Positions 1 to 13,300 of a DNA stretch of 64,000 bases are shown here, one piece after another. The notes beneath the pieces are model-generated. The model did not search any database. It was given only the letters and a program-made list of their open reading frames with translations, and had not been told where the DNA came from. A program made the translations under genes and the position numbers. This DNA comes from Neoarius graeffei (Eukaryota; Chordata; Actinopteri; Siluriformes; Ariidae). Where the stretch lies: contig NC_083579.1 of the NCBI RefSeq assembly GCF_027579695.1, positions 73,529,871 through 73,593,870 on the forward strand. The letters run 5' to 3'. The first letter of the stretch is position 1. Every line of letters starts with the position of its first letter.

Positions 1-312
1 TCTTTTATCGCAATTGCAGCCCAGTAAGATACTGGCTTAAGTAAGAAAGAATAGATAAGCCAAAATAATTGGGGATCTTTTTTTTTTTTTTAAATGGGTG
101 CCAACTCGTTACAAATATGAACAGGTGGGCCTTAAAAAGTAGAGACGGGCATATTGGGCAACCTCACAGGCCTGAACTGCAGGCAGGTAATTTACAAAAT
201 GTGAATCAGAAGCAAGAAAATCATCTTAGGTTACCGTACGCACGTCCTCGAGTGTGATTTGAGCAACTGAAGCTTCCAACTCTGAATAAAGCCTTGTCAG
301 GTCACTGTAGTG

Positions 313-1169
313 TTTATTACATGCTTTATTAAATACATAAGTATAAAGCACATTAATTATAACACCAGTTACTCCGTAACAATACATTTGTACTCTTTGC
401 TATACAGTCCTCCACTTTAACCAAACATGACGGGTGTAAAACTGCATAATTATCTCTTATTGTGCGCGAGTGCAGTCCGTTCGCATCATGTTTTTCAATC
501 GTCTCCGGTTCGGCTCCATGTCTGTATAATTCTGATGACAATTATTCGAGGTGTTGCATCCAGTTATTGAACAAAATCCATGGACCCACTGAAGACTGCT
601 ACATACATTTTGTTTTCTAGAAGTACAATCCTTCTTGCTTATATATAATTTTTTAGGCACGTTAGTCATATGATCTGTTTTTGTTCATTTTTATGAAGGG
701 TGCCAACAATTCTGGAGTTGAGTGTAGCGATTCATCTGAACCGCTGTGTCACTTTAAAGCTTTAAATAAAAATAACTGACTCTGCCTTCCAGAACGTCTT
801 CGCTCATCCAGATAACAGCTTCGTGAGTGAGCAGTAAATCCTCTGTGCATGTTTTTCACACCGTTTCATCTCGTAAAATGTACCCTGATTTTTTTTAAAT
901 ACGTTTGTCATTAAGGCGAGTAAGCAGCCGCTGATTGTGTGTGTTTTTTATATCTATAATATAAAATTCTATTAGCTAATTGCTACGCTATGGAAAAAGT
1001 TCTATGGATCCAGGTCTCATATGTTTTGGAAACGCAGCCCTTTCTTCACATGCAGTGGTGTGCATTGGGCGTTCTCGGTCAGTGACACAGCTGTGTATTC
1101 GTTAATTGGCTGTTTGTTTGTTTTTTAAAAGCGCTTAAGTGAGCATGTGTGCTGTTACTGGTCTGAGAG
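313..1169 (-). other. lgals8: Probable 3' UTR and flank of the galectin gene
   Basis: This segment follows the galectin stop codon on the minus strand. It has no convincing reading frame and no recognisable repeat ends. Two minus-strand AATAAA hexamers (TTTATT on the plus strand at 313-318 and 325-330) are candidate poly(A) signals, which would give a 3' UTR of about 0.85 kb. The end point is inferred, because no transcript evidence is available. Confidence 0.35.
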
Positions 1170-1319
1170 TCACCAGAGCTTAATGTCCTGCAAGTCCAGG
1201 TCTCCGAGGACCTCCAGCTGGGTGATGGAGCTCAGGTCCTGCACTCGGTGTCTGAACTCCAGCAGATGCTCTCCATTCACAGCTATTTTAAACTGGTGAT
1301 TCTGGCACAGGATGATGAT
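1170..1319 (-). CDS. lgals8: Galectin-8-like exon 8, end of the C-terminal lectin domain and stop
   Basis: Forty-nine codons run from [20 protein letters not shown] to DLQDIKLW and are followed by TGA. The [16 protein letters not shown] signature and the terminal hydrophobic-plus-tryptophan ending are typical of the last exon of tandem-repeat galectins. The acceptor is CTTCAG. The intron upstream of it (1320-10823) is about 9.5 kb and carries most of the transposons between 1.7 and 10.6 kb. Confidence 0.94.
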   Translation of the reverse strand: MIILCQNHQFKIAVNGEHLLEFRHRVQDLSSITQLEVLGDLDLQDIKLW

Positions 1320-4300
1320 CTGAAGACACGGACAAGAACAGGTGCGTTAATGTGCTCAAGACCGTGGAGAATCAAATCTGTGATGGTGAACGGTTCAATA
1401 TCTAGTAACTGATTTAAACCTGTTTTAATATGCCCTTGGTGGAGTCCCAGAAATCATTACACAAACCTGACACAATTTTAGAAGCCAGAGCAATAAAATA
1501 CCGTGGAATAATTTTAATAACATCCTGTTTGGCTAGATTCAAACTGGGCTTTATACAAATCACCAAGGAAATCACTTCAGGATGTAGATTTATATTTAGA
1601 TCCCTAACGAGCAAGCTGGAGGATGAGGCGAGGAAAAGTGCCCTGAGCCGTCATGAGGAACCAGACTCAACAGGGAACTCGTCCTCTCCTGTGTGACATG
1701 AGACACTGGGATATAATTGGTCATTGCAGTAGGCATGTAACGATATATCATGCAACGATGAATTGCGATACAAATTTGATGTCTTGAATCAAAAAATGAA
1801 TCGCAATTACCATCATGATGCGTCATCTGTTGTTTAGACAGCGAAAGGGGACAATAACATACAGCAATACACATGACTTCACCCTCGGCAGAAGTAACCC
1901 AGATCTAAAATGGAAAAGAGCTGTTGACTGTACAAACAGATTTAAAAAGAAATCTGAGCTCTCTTTTTACAGACTGCCGAAAAGATGAAAAATTGGAGAT
2001 AGTAGAGATGTTCATAAAAGTTTAAGAAAAGGCCTATTTGTTATTAACTTTACATTTTTAATAAAAAGAATATTTTAGTTAATAGGTTGATATTTTACTC
2101 CGACCTTTACAAATGTGGGTAAATACTTACTGTTGGTTATTAAGAAAATGAATCAAAGGTTTTTTTTTTTTAACTGAAGAAAAGGAATATTTAAAGTGCT
2201 GATGACGCGTTTTTGACATCTTTGGCGATGTTTTATAACATAAAAAGTAATTCCCGATGATCCATATATTAATTCACGAAGGCGCCTATTTTACAAGTTA
2301 TGATAAAAAACGCGGCTATTTGGGCAAATTTGACGAGGCTGCAGCACCCAGGAGACGAAAGAGGAGGAGGAGCTATATGACGTCAGCGAAAGAACCTTCC
2401 TCCTCACTTACCAGTTTGTTGTTGATGCGACAGGTGTTCAGTTTATCATTATTATATATATGTATGTATGTTATTATGCCTTCGCGTTGTGTTGCCGGCT
2501 TTTGCTCCAAAACCCACAAGGATGGGGTAAGTTTATTCAAGTTTCCCAGAGATCCCGAGCTGCATGCGAAGTGGGTGAAGCAAGTCAGGCGCACTCGTGA
2601 CAAGTGGGAGCCCTCACCAACATCCGTCCTGTGCTCTGAACACTTCGATTTGGATTGTTTTGACACCCTTCCCAGCTTAAAAGAATCTCTTGGGTGTTCA
2701 GTTCAGCACAAACGTGTGCTGCTACCATCAGCAGTGCCTACACAGTGTTGCCAAATTGGGAGGTTTCCCGCCCAGTTGGGCGGTTTCAAGTGCATTTTGG
2801 TGGGTTTTGAACATATTTTGGGCTGGAAAACATCAGCAGTATCTGGCAACAGATACTGCTGACGTTTTCCAGCCCAAAATATATGTTCAAAACCCACCAA
2901 AATGCACTTGAAACCGCCCAACTGGGCGGGAAACCTCCCAATCTGGCAACACCGCCAGTATTCCGGAGGGGGTCTACTAGTAGCTACGCCGGATCCAAAG
3001 ACAGTCCTCCTGTCAGAACATGTGTTGTGAAACGACATAAGATAAAGGTACGTAGAGCTATAGATTCTACATGATAATCATAAATGTAATCATAAAGTCG
3101 GCGTGATATCAGTCATGTATTTGCTTGTGAAAGCTTACGGCTTTCATGTAACTGCTGCCTAGCAACGAGAGGCAAAGGGTAAAGAGGGTAGGCTATCATA
3201 GATTCTATTCGGAAGAGATCAACACAATTCTAGACTCCCAGAAGAGGAAGAGCTAGCACTAGAGAGTTCACCGGCGTTTTCATGCGCCATTTCCATTGAG
3301 TAGAACCAGAGTAGAACAGCCAGTCAACCGCAGCGTGTTCTTCCGCTGACGTCACAACACGGCCGCGAGCCACGGACCCAGTTTTCTTGCGCTGTGCAAT
3401 TAAAAGTTGGATATTCGCGTAACAACAGCTTCTTTTCACGTAATTATAACAGAAATCTAACATGTTTGCCATGTTGTATAGTTTAAGAAATTGCATAGAG
3501 TCATGTTCGTGTCATCAGCACTTTAAGTTGATAAAGAATAGGAAAATAATTTTTTTTAAATCCCCTGCTGGCCAAAAGGCCCGAAAGGGGATTATGTCAT
3601 GGCGATGTCCGTCTGTTCGTCCTAGGAAGGGCACTCACCTTCTGAAATCAACTCCTCTCACAATTTTTGGAAGAATTTCACAAAACTTGACAGGATTCTT
3701 TATTATATGTCGGTAAGACGCGTATTGCAATTTCGTTCACTTCAGTCGCATTTTACCAGAGTTATGGCCTTACAGCATAGATATAGTTGTCAGCGGGGGA
3801 TATTGTGCTCTCAGAGCACTCTTGTTTTGGTGGTAAAATTTTCATTTAATATTTTTTTTCAAAAAATATTGTGGGAAAATTGAATCGTGAATTGAGTGAA
3901 CCGTTACATGCCTATTGAGGTATTTCACCTGACGTCACAGGGTCACATGACGCCCCGGTGTCCACCATTTTGGACGGCAAGCTAGCTAATGTCAACAACA
4001 GTAGCTAGTATGTTACTGTAGCAATATTTACGTTCAGTCATTTGGATGACTGTTAAAACCTTTCAGTCTCAAGTTTTTCCTTTACTGGATTTATTAGTTT
4101 ACTGAGCTAGCGCGCGATGGCTCCCGGCTTGGCCGGCGAGCGCGCGATGGCTCCCGGCTTGGCCGGCGAGCGCGCGATGGCTCCCGGCTTGTCCGGAGAG
4201 CGCGCGATGGCTCCCGGCTTGTCCGGAGAGCGCGCGATGGCTCCCGGCTTGTCCGGAGAGCGCGCGATGGCTCCCGGCTTGTCCGGCGAGCGCGCGATGG

Positions 4301-7300
4301 CTCCCGGCTTGTCCGGAGAGCGCGCGATGGCTCCCGGCTTGTCCGGAGAGCGCGCGATGGCTCCCGGCTTGTCCGGAGAGCGCGCGATGGCTCCCGGCTT
4401 GTCCGGAGAGCGCGCGATGGCTCCCGGCTTGGCCGGAGAGCGCGCGATGGCTCCCGGCTTGGCCGGAGAGCGCGCGATGGCTCCCGGCTTGGCCGGAGAG
4501 CGCGCGATGGCTCCCGGCTTGGCCGGCGAGCGCGCGATGGCTCCCGGCTTGGCCGAGCGCGCTAGCTCAGTAAACTAGTAAATCCAGTAAAGGAAAAACT
4601 TGAGACTGAAAGGTTTTAACAGTCATCCAAATGACTGAACGTAAACATTGCTACAGTAACATACCAGCTACGATGTTGTTGACATTAGCTAGTGCTAACA
4701 GCTAGTTGCTAATACACTGCTACAACACAGACACCGACCCTAATAATACAGTTCTTGGTCATTGCCTGGTAACAGCAAATTTATAACGGGCCATGTCTCA
4801 ACAGACTAAGAAGTTATTTCAATGACATTTAATAACATTTTGTTTATCCTGAGGACCGAAAGTAAATGAAAATGTGAACAAACCTTAGCTGTAATCAGAT
4901 GGCGACCACCAGCTCCAGGGACGACCCACTGATCTAGACATGTTACCCAGCCTGACACAAAATATTTGTAGGCATCCAAACTCGTATACGCTTTCAAATC
5001 AATACCTGTGTATGGCGATGGGTTTTTAACGACATAGGTATACAGATCATGTGGGCCGAAGTCAGGTAAAGACGAGGGCTTCGTGTACTTCCGTACGTCA
5101 GTGAACAATCCTGGTGGAAGCAGGTAAACGTCGTTCTCTAAGCCTGCTAACCTCAATTTTTGCAAATACCTCTCCCTCTGCTCGCCCTGTAAATGCCCTA
5201 CGTCGCTGGATAGTGAAGGTGTTTTCTGCATCTCACTCCTTTTTCTTTTATGTTTTTCGTTTGTCGCCTTCCTCGCATTCAAACTGATTCGAGCCGTGCC
5301 GTCCAAAATGGCAGCATCACATGACTTGGTCACGTGAGTGAAATACCTCAATATTACAGTATGCAGTATAGTTATAGAAGACTAAAAGCAAACAGTACGG
5401 AGTAGGCAGGTCTCCATTAACCTGCTTAATGTGCAATTTGTAATTGTGAATTAAAAAACAAGTAATGGAAACATGAATTTTGGAAAAAAAGAAATATCGC
5501 AAAAAAGTTGACACTCGCACGAGGTGGTTTTCAGATGATGAAACAAAGCGATTGGAAACATTTTTCACGTTTAAGTCACGTGACATGACGAGGAACACGA
5601 TCACTAATGAAAATCACTGTTCAAACACTCAGGTCTTGGAGATCCATCGTGAAATATCTATCGCAAAAGGAGAAAACCCAGCTTTAATTGTATCGCATGG
5701 TTCAGTGGAAAGACGGCCCATTCGGAGTTGTGTATTTTGTGCAAAACTGCAGTGAAAGCCTGTTGAGTGTGTTGAAAGGATGTTCGGTATGAGCAGACTG
5801 TTACCGTAATAAGAGGCCTGGGATGAGCACAGGGCAGTTTTTATGATTACAGCAGCAGCAATTCTTGGGTACAAATCTACAGTATCCACGTATTATTATT
5901 AATTACTTGGACAGTTCTCAGGTCGTCGCTTCTTCTCAGCCGTTTTCAGGAAATGTATTGCCTATTTTCATCCTGTTTTACTCACTCAAGTATCATACAA
6001 AGGCGGATTTTGTTTTGTTTTCCTCCATCATGAATCACCAAACGTTTCTGAACAACTGATGTTATGTAAGTCAGCATGATAAAGAGTGAAAATGTGTTCC
6101 CAGGTTCTGTCTCACATGCAAGCCAAATAACGATGGCTTGTTATATAAAGTACTTTTACATAAGCTATTCTTAATGTAATTTTATTCAATGTTCTCAAAT
6201 TGCCTGCCTTTGTTATTATCTGCGAGTGTTGTATCGTTACGTCTGTGAAGGTTCTCGGTCATCCAGGTCATCGTAAACCGTAGGTGCTAAAGAAAACTCA
6301 ACAGGGAACTCATCCTGTCTTGTGTGACATGAGACAGCGGGATAATCGGTCATTTCAGTTGGCACGTAATGATATATCACGCGACAATGAATTGCGAATC
6401 AAAATTTATAAATGAATCGCAATTATTATTGAGGAGTCAAAGAAGCCATCTTCATCATAAACCTGGAACAACCGTCAGAGGAGGTGGTCTGAGACACCAT
6501 TTATCAGCCACCTACAATGCAGTCCGTCGTACACTTCTCAGAAAACTGAATACACATCCACACCAAGACTCGGCTGACTTCAGTGACTCACATGATGGCA
6601 GAAAGACTCAACGACCAACAAGGCTGCTAACACCGTTCACACCCGGCGACCCTACAGGATGACCGAGAGGGTCAACGACCCATGTGACCTCAACGACTTT
6701 CCTTAGGGTTGCTTTTGGTCCACTAGAGGATAAATACCTGGAACTCCTCACTAGTCAGACAGAACTGAAGAAGCCTTTCAGATGGGAGGTGAAACATCTT
6801 CAAGGGTTTCAAGCAAGTCCAGTTGCCTTCTTTAGCAAACCTCTTTGATTTTATGATTGCTGTCTCTCATTTTGTCTACTTGAAGGCAGCTTGTATTGTT
6901 CGTAAGGTTAAATCTTAAAAACGAATAGTTATTTTAAATAGGATTTTGTATATACATATATTTTATGATTTGAGTTTATTATAAGAAAATGTAATTCATC
7001 TGTTTTTATATGTATAGACCCCTTTCACTGACGTCACCCGAAACCGGAAGTAAACAGACCCTGCGCCATTTTGGAAGACCAACAAACTCGTGATTAGGAG
7101 GAAATAACGGCAGCGGTATGTGAACCCACGAGAATAAAGTGGAGTGGCAAACGACTTAAACAAATCTGAGCTGTTTTATTTATGATTTATTGGCCCAACA
7201 GTAGACTTGAAAGAAACATGTGTGAGACTTGGCAAAAAACTGTGGATAAGTCTGTGCATGATCTCCGGACACTTTGAAGTAAGCAAACGCAAGAAATTCA

Positions 7301-10300
7301 GATTTAAAACATGCTAAATTGGCCTCAAGTTGATAACTGTATGAGGAGCAAGCCTCCCAGACTTCTACAATTTAATAATAATAATTTAGGATGGTTTGGG
7401 GCTTGCTCGCTGCTGCCAGGTTGGTTGTTGAGTAGCCTGACTGGTTTTTTTTTTCCTTGCGTGTGGTATCATTGTTGACGCGAGGTTGTTTTTTGAACAT
7501 GCCAATGCGGACACGATTTCCCCTGATGAGTTATGACTTCAGACGCGATGAGTGTGTGGAGTCCACGTGATATGTGCGTAAGAGAGGCTTCTCATGTGTT
7601 TGGAGATCCGCACTCCGAGACAAGCGCACACCCCCACGGGAAAAAAAGGGACCCCCTGAAAATATCGGCATAGTTCGAACACTGAGTGTAGGCACTGGGT
7701 GTAAACAACAAATAGTTTACAATGTCTGGGTAGCAAACAGATGGCAGAATTGGTGTCCGGTCCTCCTTATGTTTCCATTCTCCCTTGCCGCGAGTCTTAT
7801 CATATGGGTCAAACCCATCAATCACAGCCAGTTTCTCCACATACCGTGCCCTTTCTGCAGCTGGTAATGTACTCACATAACCAGAATTATCAGCCATCGT
7901 GTCACTTTACTCTCGCTCGTACTTTGTTTTATATTGTGAGTGCATGTACTTGGTCTTCCAATATGGCGCCTAACAAAATCTCGCGGCGCGGTGACGTCAT
8001 GTGAAAGGGGTCTATACTGCCTGTTTTGGAGCTTAAAGTTATAATAAGCTTTTATTTTGAAGACCGCTAATTGACTTCCTGTTTCCTTACTGCATTGAGT
8101 TTTTGTGGTATAAAAAAAAAGGGGACTTGATCACGGAATGAACTAGCTAACGGTAAAAACAGTAAAGGTTCAAGATAAACAAAGGAAAATGAGGCAATAA
8201 AGCAGTAATGGTAATTTAATAACAAAGCGACGGAGGATGAATGTTTTATAGCAACCCACCGAGGAGGCACAAGTTCTCACGTTGGTTTTATGGAATTCAT
8301 CTCATCTCATTATCTCTAGCTGCTTTATCCTTCTACAGGGTCACAGGCAAGCTGGAGCCTATCCCAGCTGACTACGGGCGAAAGGCGGGGTACACCCTGG
8401 ACAAGTCGCCAGGTCATCACAGGGCTGACACATAGACACAGACAACCATTCACACTCACATTCACACCTACGCTCAATTTAGAGTCACCAGTTAACCTAA
8501 CCTGCATGTCTTTGGACTGTGGGGGAAACCGGAGCACCCGGAGGAAACCCACGCGGACACGGGGAGAACATGCAAACTCCGCACAGAAAGGCCCTCGCCG
8601 GCCATGGGGCTCGAACCCAGGACCTTCTTGCTGTGAGGTGACAGCGCTAACCACTACACCACCGTGCCGCCCGTTTTATGGAAGTGGTTTATGGAAATAA
8701 ATATTGAAAACCATCAGTCAAGTCCACTATCTTTCGGAGGGTATGCTACAGCCTTCTTTAGCACCTATGGTTGTATCATTACCATTAGTGTTGAACGAAA
8801 GTGCTTTTGACCTTGAAGGTAAGGTTGATGACAAAATTCAGCAAAATAATTCATACTAACCGTAACAATATTTTTTTCCCCACTGTAGGAGATCGTACAT
8901 ATGCTGCAGATCGAGGTTAGGATAAAAAAAGTGGTATTATTCCTTTAAAAGGCGTGGTCATGAACTTACGGAGTAATATTATTTTCTTTGACTTGGGTTT
9001 TTGAAAATCAGTGGCGTAACAATCCAAGCGTCATTATCATCAGTCCCTGTCATCTTCAGTTCAACTGTCTTCCTCTCCACTCCTTGGTGCTCATCTACCT
9101 TAAGATATTGCGGTTTTAAAATACGATGTGGCTTCACATGTCTCCAAAGAAGCATTTGTCATCCTAAACTGATAAATTATGAGATGAGGTAGCTAGAAAT
9201 TGCTTTCAATAGAAACCTGTCTATCTTTTATCTTGTATGATATGGTAGATGGTCTCGGAAAATCCTGTCGGATGTCACCGTGGCTGCCTAACAAATACAC
9301 TCACCGGCCACTTTATGAGGAACATCCACCTGCTGTTTTACGCAGTTCTATAATCAGCCGATCCCTTGACAGCTACACATCAAGAGCTTCAGTTAATGTT
9401 CACACATCAGAATGGGAAAAATTGTGATCTCAAAGTGTGACTGGCTTTCTTTCACGTCATGGGTGTTGGTTTGAGCCAGATGGACTGGTTTGAGTGTTTC
9501 AGAAACTGCTGATCTCCTGGGGTTTTCACACACAACGGTCTCTAGAGTTTACACAGAATGGTGCGAAAAACAAAAAACACTGAGCAAGCGAGTTCTATGG
9601 GTGGAAGCAAACGCCTTGTTGATAAGAGGTCAGAGGAAAATGGCCAGATTGATCCGATCTTTTTTTTTTTTTTTTTTTTTTGGGCCAGGAAGGATATAGC
9701 AACTCTTTACAACCGTGGTGAGCAGAAAAGCATCTCAGCATGCAACAGCAGAACAGAAGACCGCATCGGGTTCCACTCCTGCAGCCAAGAACAGGAATCT
9801 TAGAATCAAGAACCTATTAAAGTGGCCGGTGAGCGTATTTTCTAAATTCCAAGAAGTATGCGGCAGTTTAACAAACACGGTGGTAGAACTTGTCTGCCTG
9901 AACATGTCTTGGCGAAGTGTGATTGACTGACTGAAATGTTATACACCAGAGCAAAATGGACATAAACCTAATTAACTCTGTTACTGGATTAGATACCGGC
10001 TGTTAAAATACCCACAATGCTCTTGTGTCACGGGAGTAACTAGAAATTAAACTGGGCGGCACGGTGGTGTAGTGGTTAGCACCGTCGCCTCACAGCAAGA
10101 AGGTCCGGGTTCGAGCCCCGTGACCGGCGAGGGCCTTTCTGTGCGGAGTTTGCATGTTCTCCCCGTGTCCGCGTGGGTTTCCTCCGGGTGCTCCGGTTTC
10201 CCCCACAGTCCAAAGACATGCAGGTTAGGTTAACTGGTGACTCTAAATTGACCGTAGGTGTGAATGTGAGTGTGAATGGTTGTTTGTCTGTGTGTCGCCC

Positions 10301-13300
10301 TGCGATAACCTGGCGTCTTGTCCAGGGTGTACCCCGCCTTTCGCCCGTAGTCAGCTGGGATAGGCTCCAGCTTGCCTGCGACCCTGTATAGGAGAAGCGG
10401 TTACAGATAATGGATGGATAGAAATTAAACTGGAATAACATCACATGAGTTTGAGATGCATGCAAAGGAGAGTCTGTTTTCAGAAATCTATATCTTAGAA
10501 AATCTTGACGTTTTAGCACCTACGGTTTACGATGACCTGGATGACTGAGAACCTTCACAGACGTATATCGTAGAAAAATGTCGATTTCGCCATGCGAATT
10601 GTTTTCCCAGATCACCAGAAGGATTTTATAGCACAAGGCCACAAGTAGACATAAGATTAAATGTTTAACTCAGATTTTCAGATGCTGTACCTACTGTAAG
10701 GAAAGACTCTATATTGTATTACACAAGTGTTGAAGTGATTCCACTATTGAATGAAATCATTACTATAAAAGTCTGTTCTGTGAAGGTCAGAAGTGCCCCA
10801 GTACACACTCGTATACAAAGTACCTCAAAGTATTTCCCAGCTGTGAACGGGAAGTACGACAGCTCGATCTCCTCCGGTCCCCAAGACTCGCTCAAGAAAG
10901 AGTTGCGGATCAAGGTGCCCGATTTGATCCGTGCGTTCAGGTGTAGGGCGATGTTTTTTGACTCGCTGCACCTCAGGTTCACAGAGAAGCTACAACACAC
11001 AAGAAAATGCTGTCGGACAATTCTTCAGCAGAGAGGCCAAAATTATGAAATTATTAAGATTGCCTTAACTTGTCAGCTCGGCGATATTGCTAAAGTATGG
11101 AATCCAAGGCAAAATGTACTGAAAACCATATTTAAAAAAAAAAATCACCACCACACCAATTACAGCGACGTTGCTTCAGAGAAACCTCGGTTTGAATTTC
11201 AAGTTCAGTTTTTCCTGACGTAATTCCATTCCTGAGTTTTTATTCCTCATGAAAGATTTTGCGTTCAGAGTTAAACACAGCCGATTTTTCTACGCTTTTT
11301 TAGGATCAAAAGATACCTCATACAGTGAGAAATATTTATTTAGCCCTTTGGGGTCGAGAGCTTCGCTGGCAAAGCTCGAGAGGTTTCGAATGAGCAGGTC
11401 ATGTATTGAGTGGAATATCTTCGAGTTTATCATACAAGCATGATAAACATATTGACAAACTTTATAATTTACACTTTCCTGTGTGCCCACTGCCAAATAA
11501 TATTATAGTTTTTAAATGACCTAAATTAGATGAAACATAAAACTTGTCACCTTCCTCAGTCACACCGGAGTCGGAGCGCCGAGTTCACATTTACACATTC
11601 ATAAAAGACTGTTCACATGGTAACGGCATGATAATCACGTTCACTCTTTCACTTTCGATTGGTTTCTCTTTCGTGGTGGGAACGCCCACCGTAAACAGGA
11701 TAAAATCTGTCAGACAAAGTCCAGGCTATTTGGAGGTAAAACTTGTTTCGAGATGGCACTCGGATTTTAGGTGCTGCGGATGATTCAGGACAGCGATTCA
11801 ATTCAATCTTGAGAACTGTTTCACTGATGAGCGGTCCTTGTTTTTTGTTTTACTTCGACTCGATCCAGCCCAAGATCAACTCAAGCAAACGTAAATATTT
11901 CTCCTGTTTATTATGAGCAGATCGGTTGATACGTGTGCGCTGTAGTGCATACACAGGAAAAAATGACTGAGCGGTTTTTCCAGAGTTAAAACTATTTTCC
12001 TCAAAAATAGTTAATTTTGCTCGATTTTGAGCTCAAAGTTAGAGTAATTGTGTAACAGAGTTGGTTGTGGCTCTGAACTGAGTAAAATATAGTACAAGAG
12101 TTCATTTCAAGACAGACTTAAGAGTCAAATACCAAAATAAAGTCCATCCATCCATTACCTGTAGCCGCTTATCCTGTGCAGGGTCACGGGCGAGCTGGAG
12201 CCTATCCCAGCTGACTATGGGCGGGGTACACCCTGGACAAGTTGCCAGATCATCACAGGGCTGACACATAGACACACAACCATTCACACTCACATTCACA
12301 CCTACGGTCAATTTAAAGCCACCAATGAGCCTAACCTGCATGTCTTTGGATTGTGGGGAAACCGGAACACCCGGGAGAACATGCAAACTCCACCCTCGCC
12401 GGCGGCTGGGCTCGAACCCAGGATCTTCTTGCTGTGAGGCGACAGTGCTAACCACTACACCACCGCGCCGCCCCAAAATAAAGTCAGACACCAGATAAAT
12501 GAAGGTGTTGTGACAAACATGACCTTACCCATTGGGACTTGACCTGATGGGATTAAGAGTTGGCAGTTGGAGGGGGTTTCACTCTTCTCATTGAATGAAT
12601 GGAAATTTTTTAAACTTCTCACTGAATGCCCCTCCCACTGCCAACCCTTTATCCCAAAACAATAGGACATAAATTTTTTGATGGCCAGTTAATTGTCGAA
12701 ATCAATGGAGCAGATTTAAGTTTTTGTGCTCGATCCATTCCTCAGACTGAACAGAATCACCTCAAGTGACCAAAACGGTTCGACTTTCAAGCACATGCAA
12801 GAGAAAAATCCCACCTGAGCTCCTTTGCACAACAGGATGGCCTCACAATAAATCAGAAGTTATGACACTTAACATCCCAAACCCCTTACCAACCCAAGTG
12901 AATGGATTTAATCTTACAACAACAGAGGAATTCACTTATCTTGGGAGCACAGTTAGATATGATGGTGGTGCACATAATGACATCAAGAATTGAATCAACA
13001 AGCCTAGGAATGCTTTCAAAATGTTCAACAGTGTATGGAGATCTCAACAGTACAGCACCGAGACCAAAATTAAGCTGCATCAGAGCTGCGTCCTGTCCAC
13101 TCTTCAATATGGATCAGAATGCTGGAGGATGACTGCCAATGACCTCAACCAACTGTCAGTCTTCCACACAAAAAAATCTGAGGAAAATATGCAGGATTTT
13201 TTGGCCTAAAACCATATCTAAATCAAGAGCTATTCGATAGATGCCAGATAGAGAGCATGGAGAATATCATAATGAGACGGCGCTGGAACTGGCATGTCAT

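Larger units (their letters stand above)
1730..3914. mobile_element. TIR element (hAT-like) with TAGGCATGTAACG ends, carrying THAP fragments
   Basis: The ends are inverted copies of TAGGCATGTAACG, and ATGAATCG-type motifs lie just inside. The flanks CATTGCAG (left) and TATTACAG (right, once the ISL2EU element that begins two bases beyond the end is removed) match at 6 of 8 positions, which fits a decayed hAT-type 8-bp target duplication. The interior holds two THAP fragments, a palindromic MITE and a dispersed repeat, so it is a composite. A shorter related end occurs near 6.36 kb. Confidence 0.55.
3916..5350 (-). mobile_element. ISL2EU-like DNA transposon with AT target duplication
   Basis: The terminal inverted repeats TGAGGTATTTCAC are followed on both sides by CCATTTTGGACGGC-like blocks, and the element is flanked by AT (3914-3915 and 5351-5352). 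This matches the ISL2EU superfamily, which encodes a YqaJ-type nuclease and a THAP protein. Only the first coding exon remains (4884 upward). The rest of the element is replaced by a minisatellite flanked by inverted arms, so it is non-autonomous at 1435 bp. Confidence 0.75.

Noticed and set aside
1430-1696. 88-codon plus-strand frame in the last galectin intron
   Set aside because: No family resemblance, no splice or promoter signals, and it overlaps sequence shared with the repeat near 6.3 kb.
4117-4578. 153-codon frame of repeated [10 protein letters not shown] as a gene
   Set aside because: It is a 30-bp minisatellite, and any array whose period is divisible by three keeps one frame open. 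No promoter, splice structure or non-repeat coding sequence is associated.
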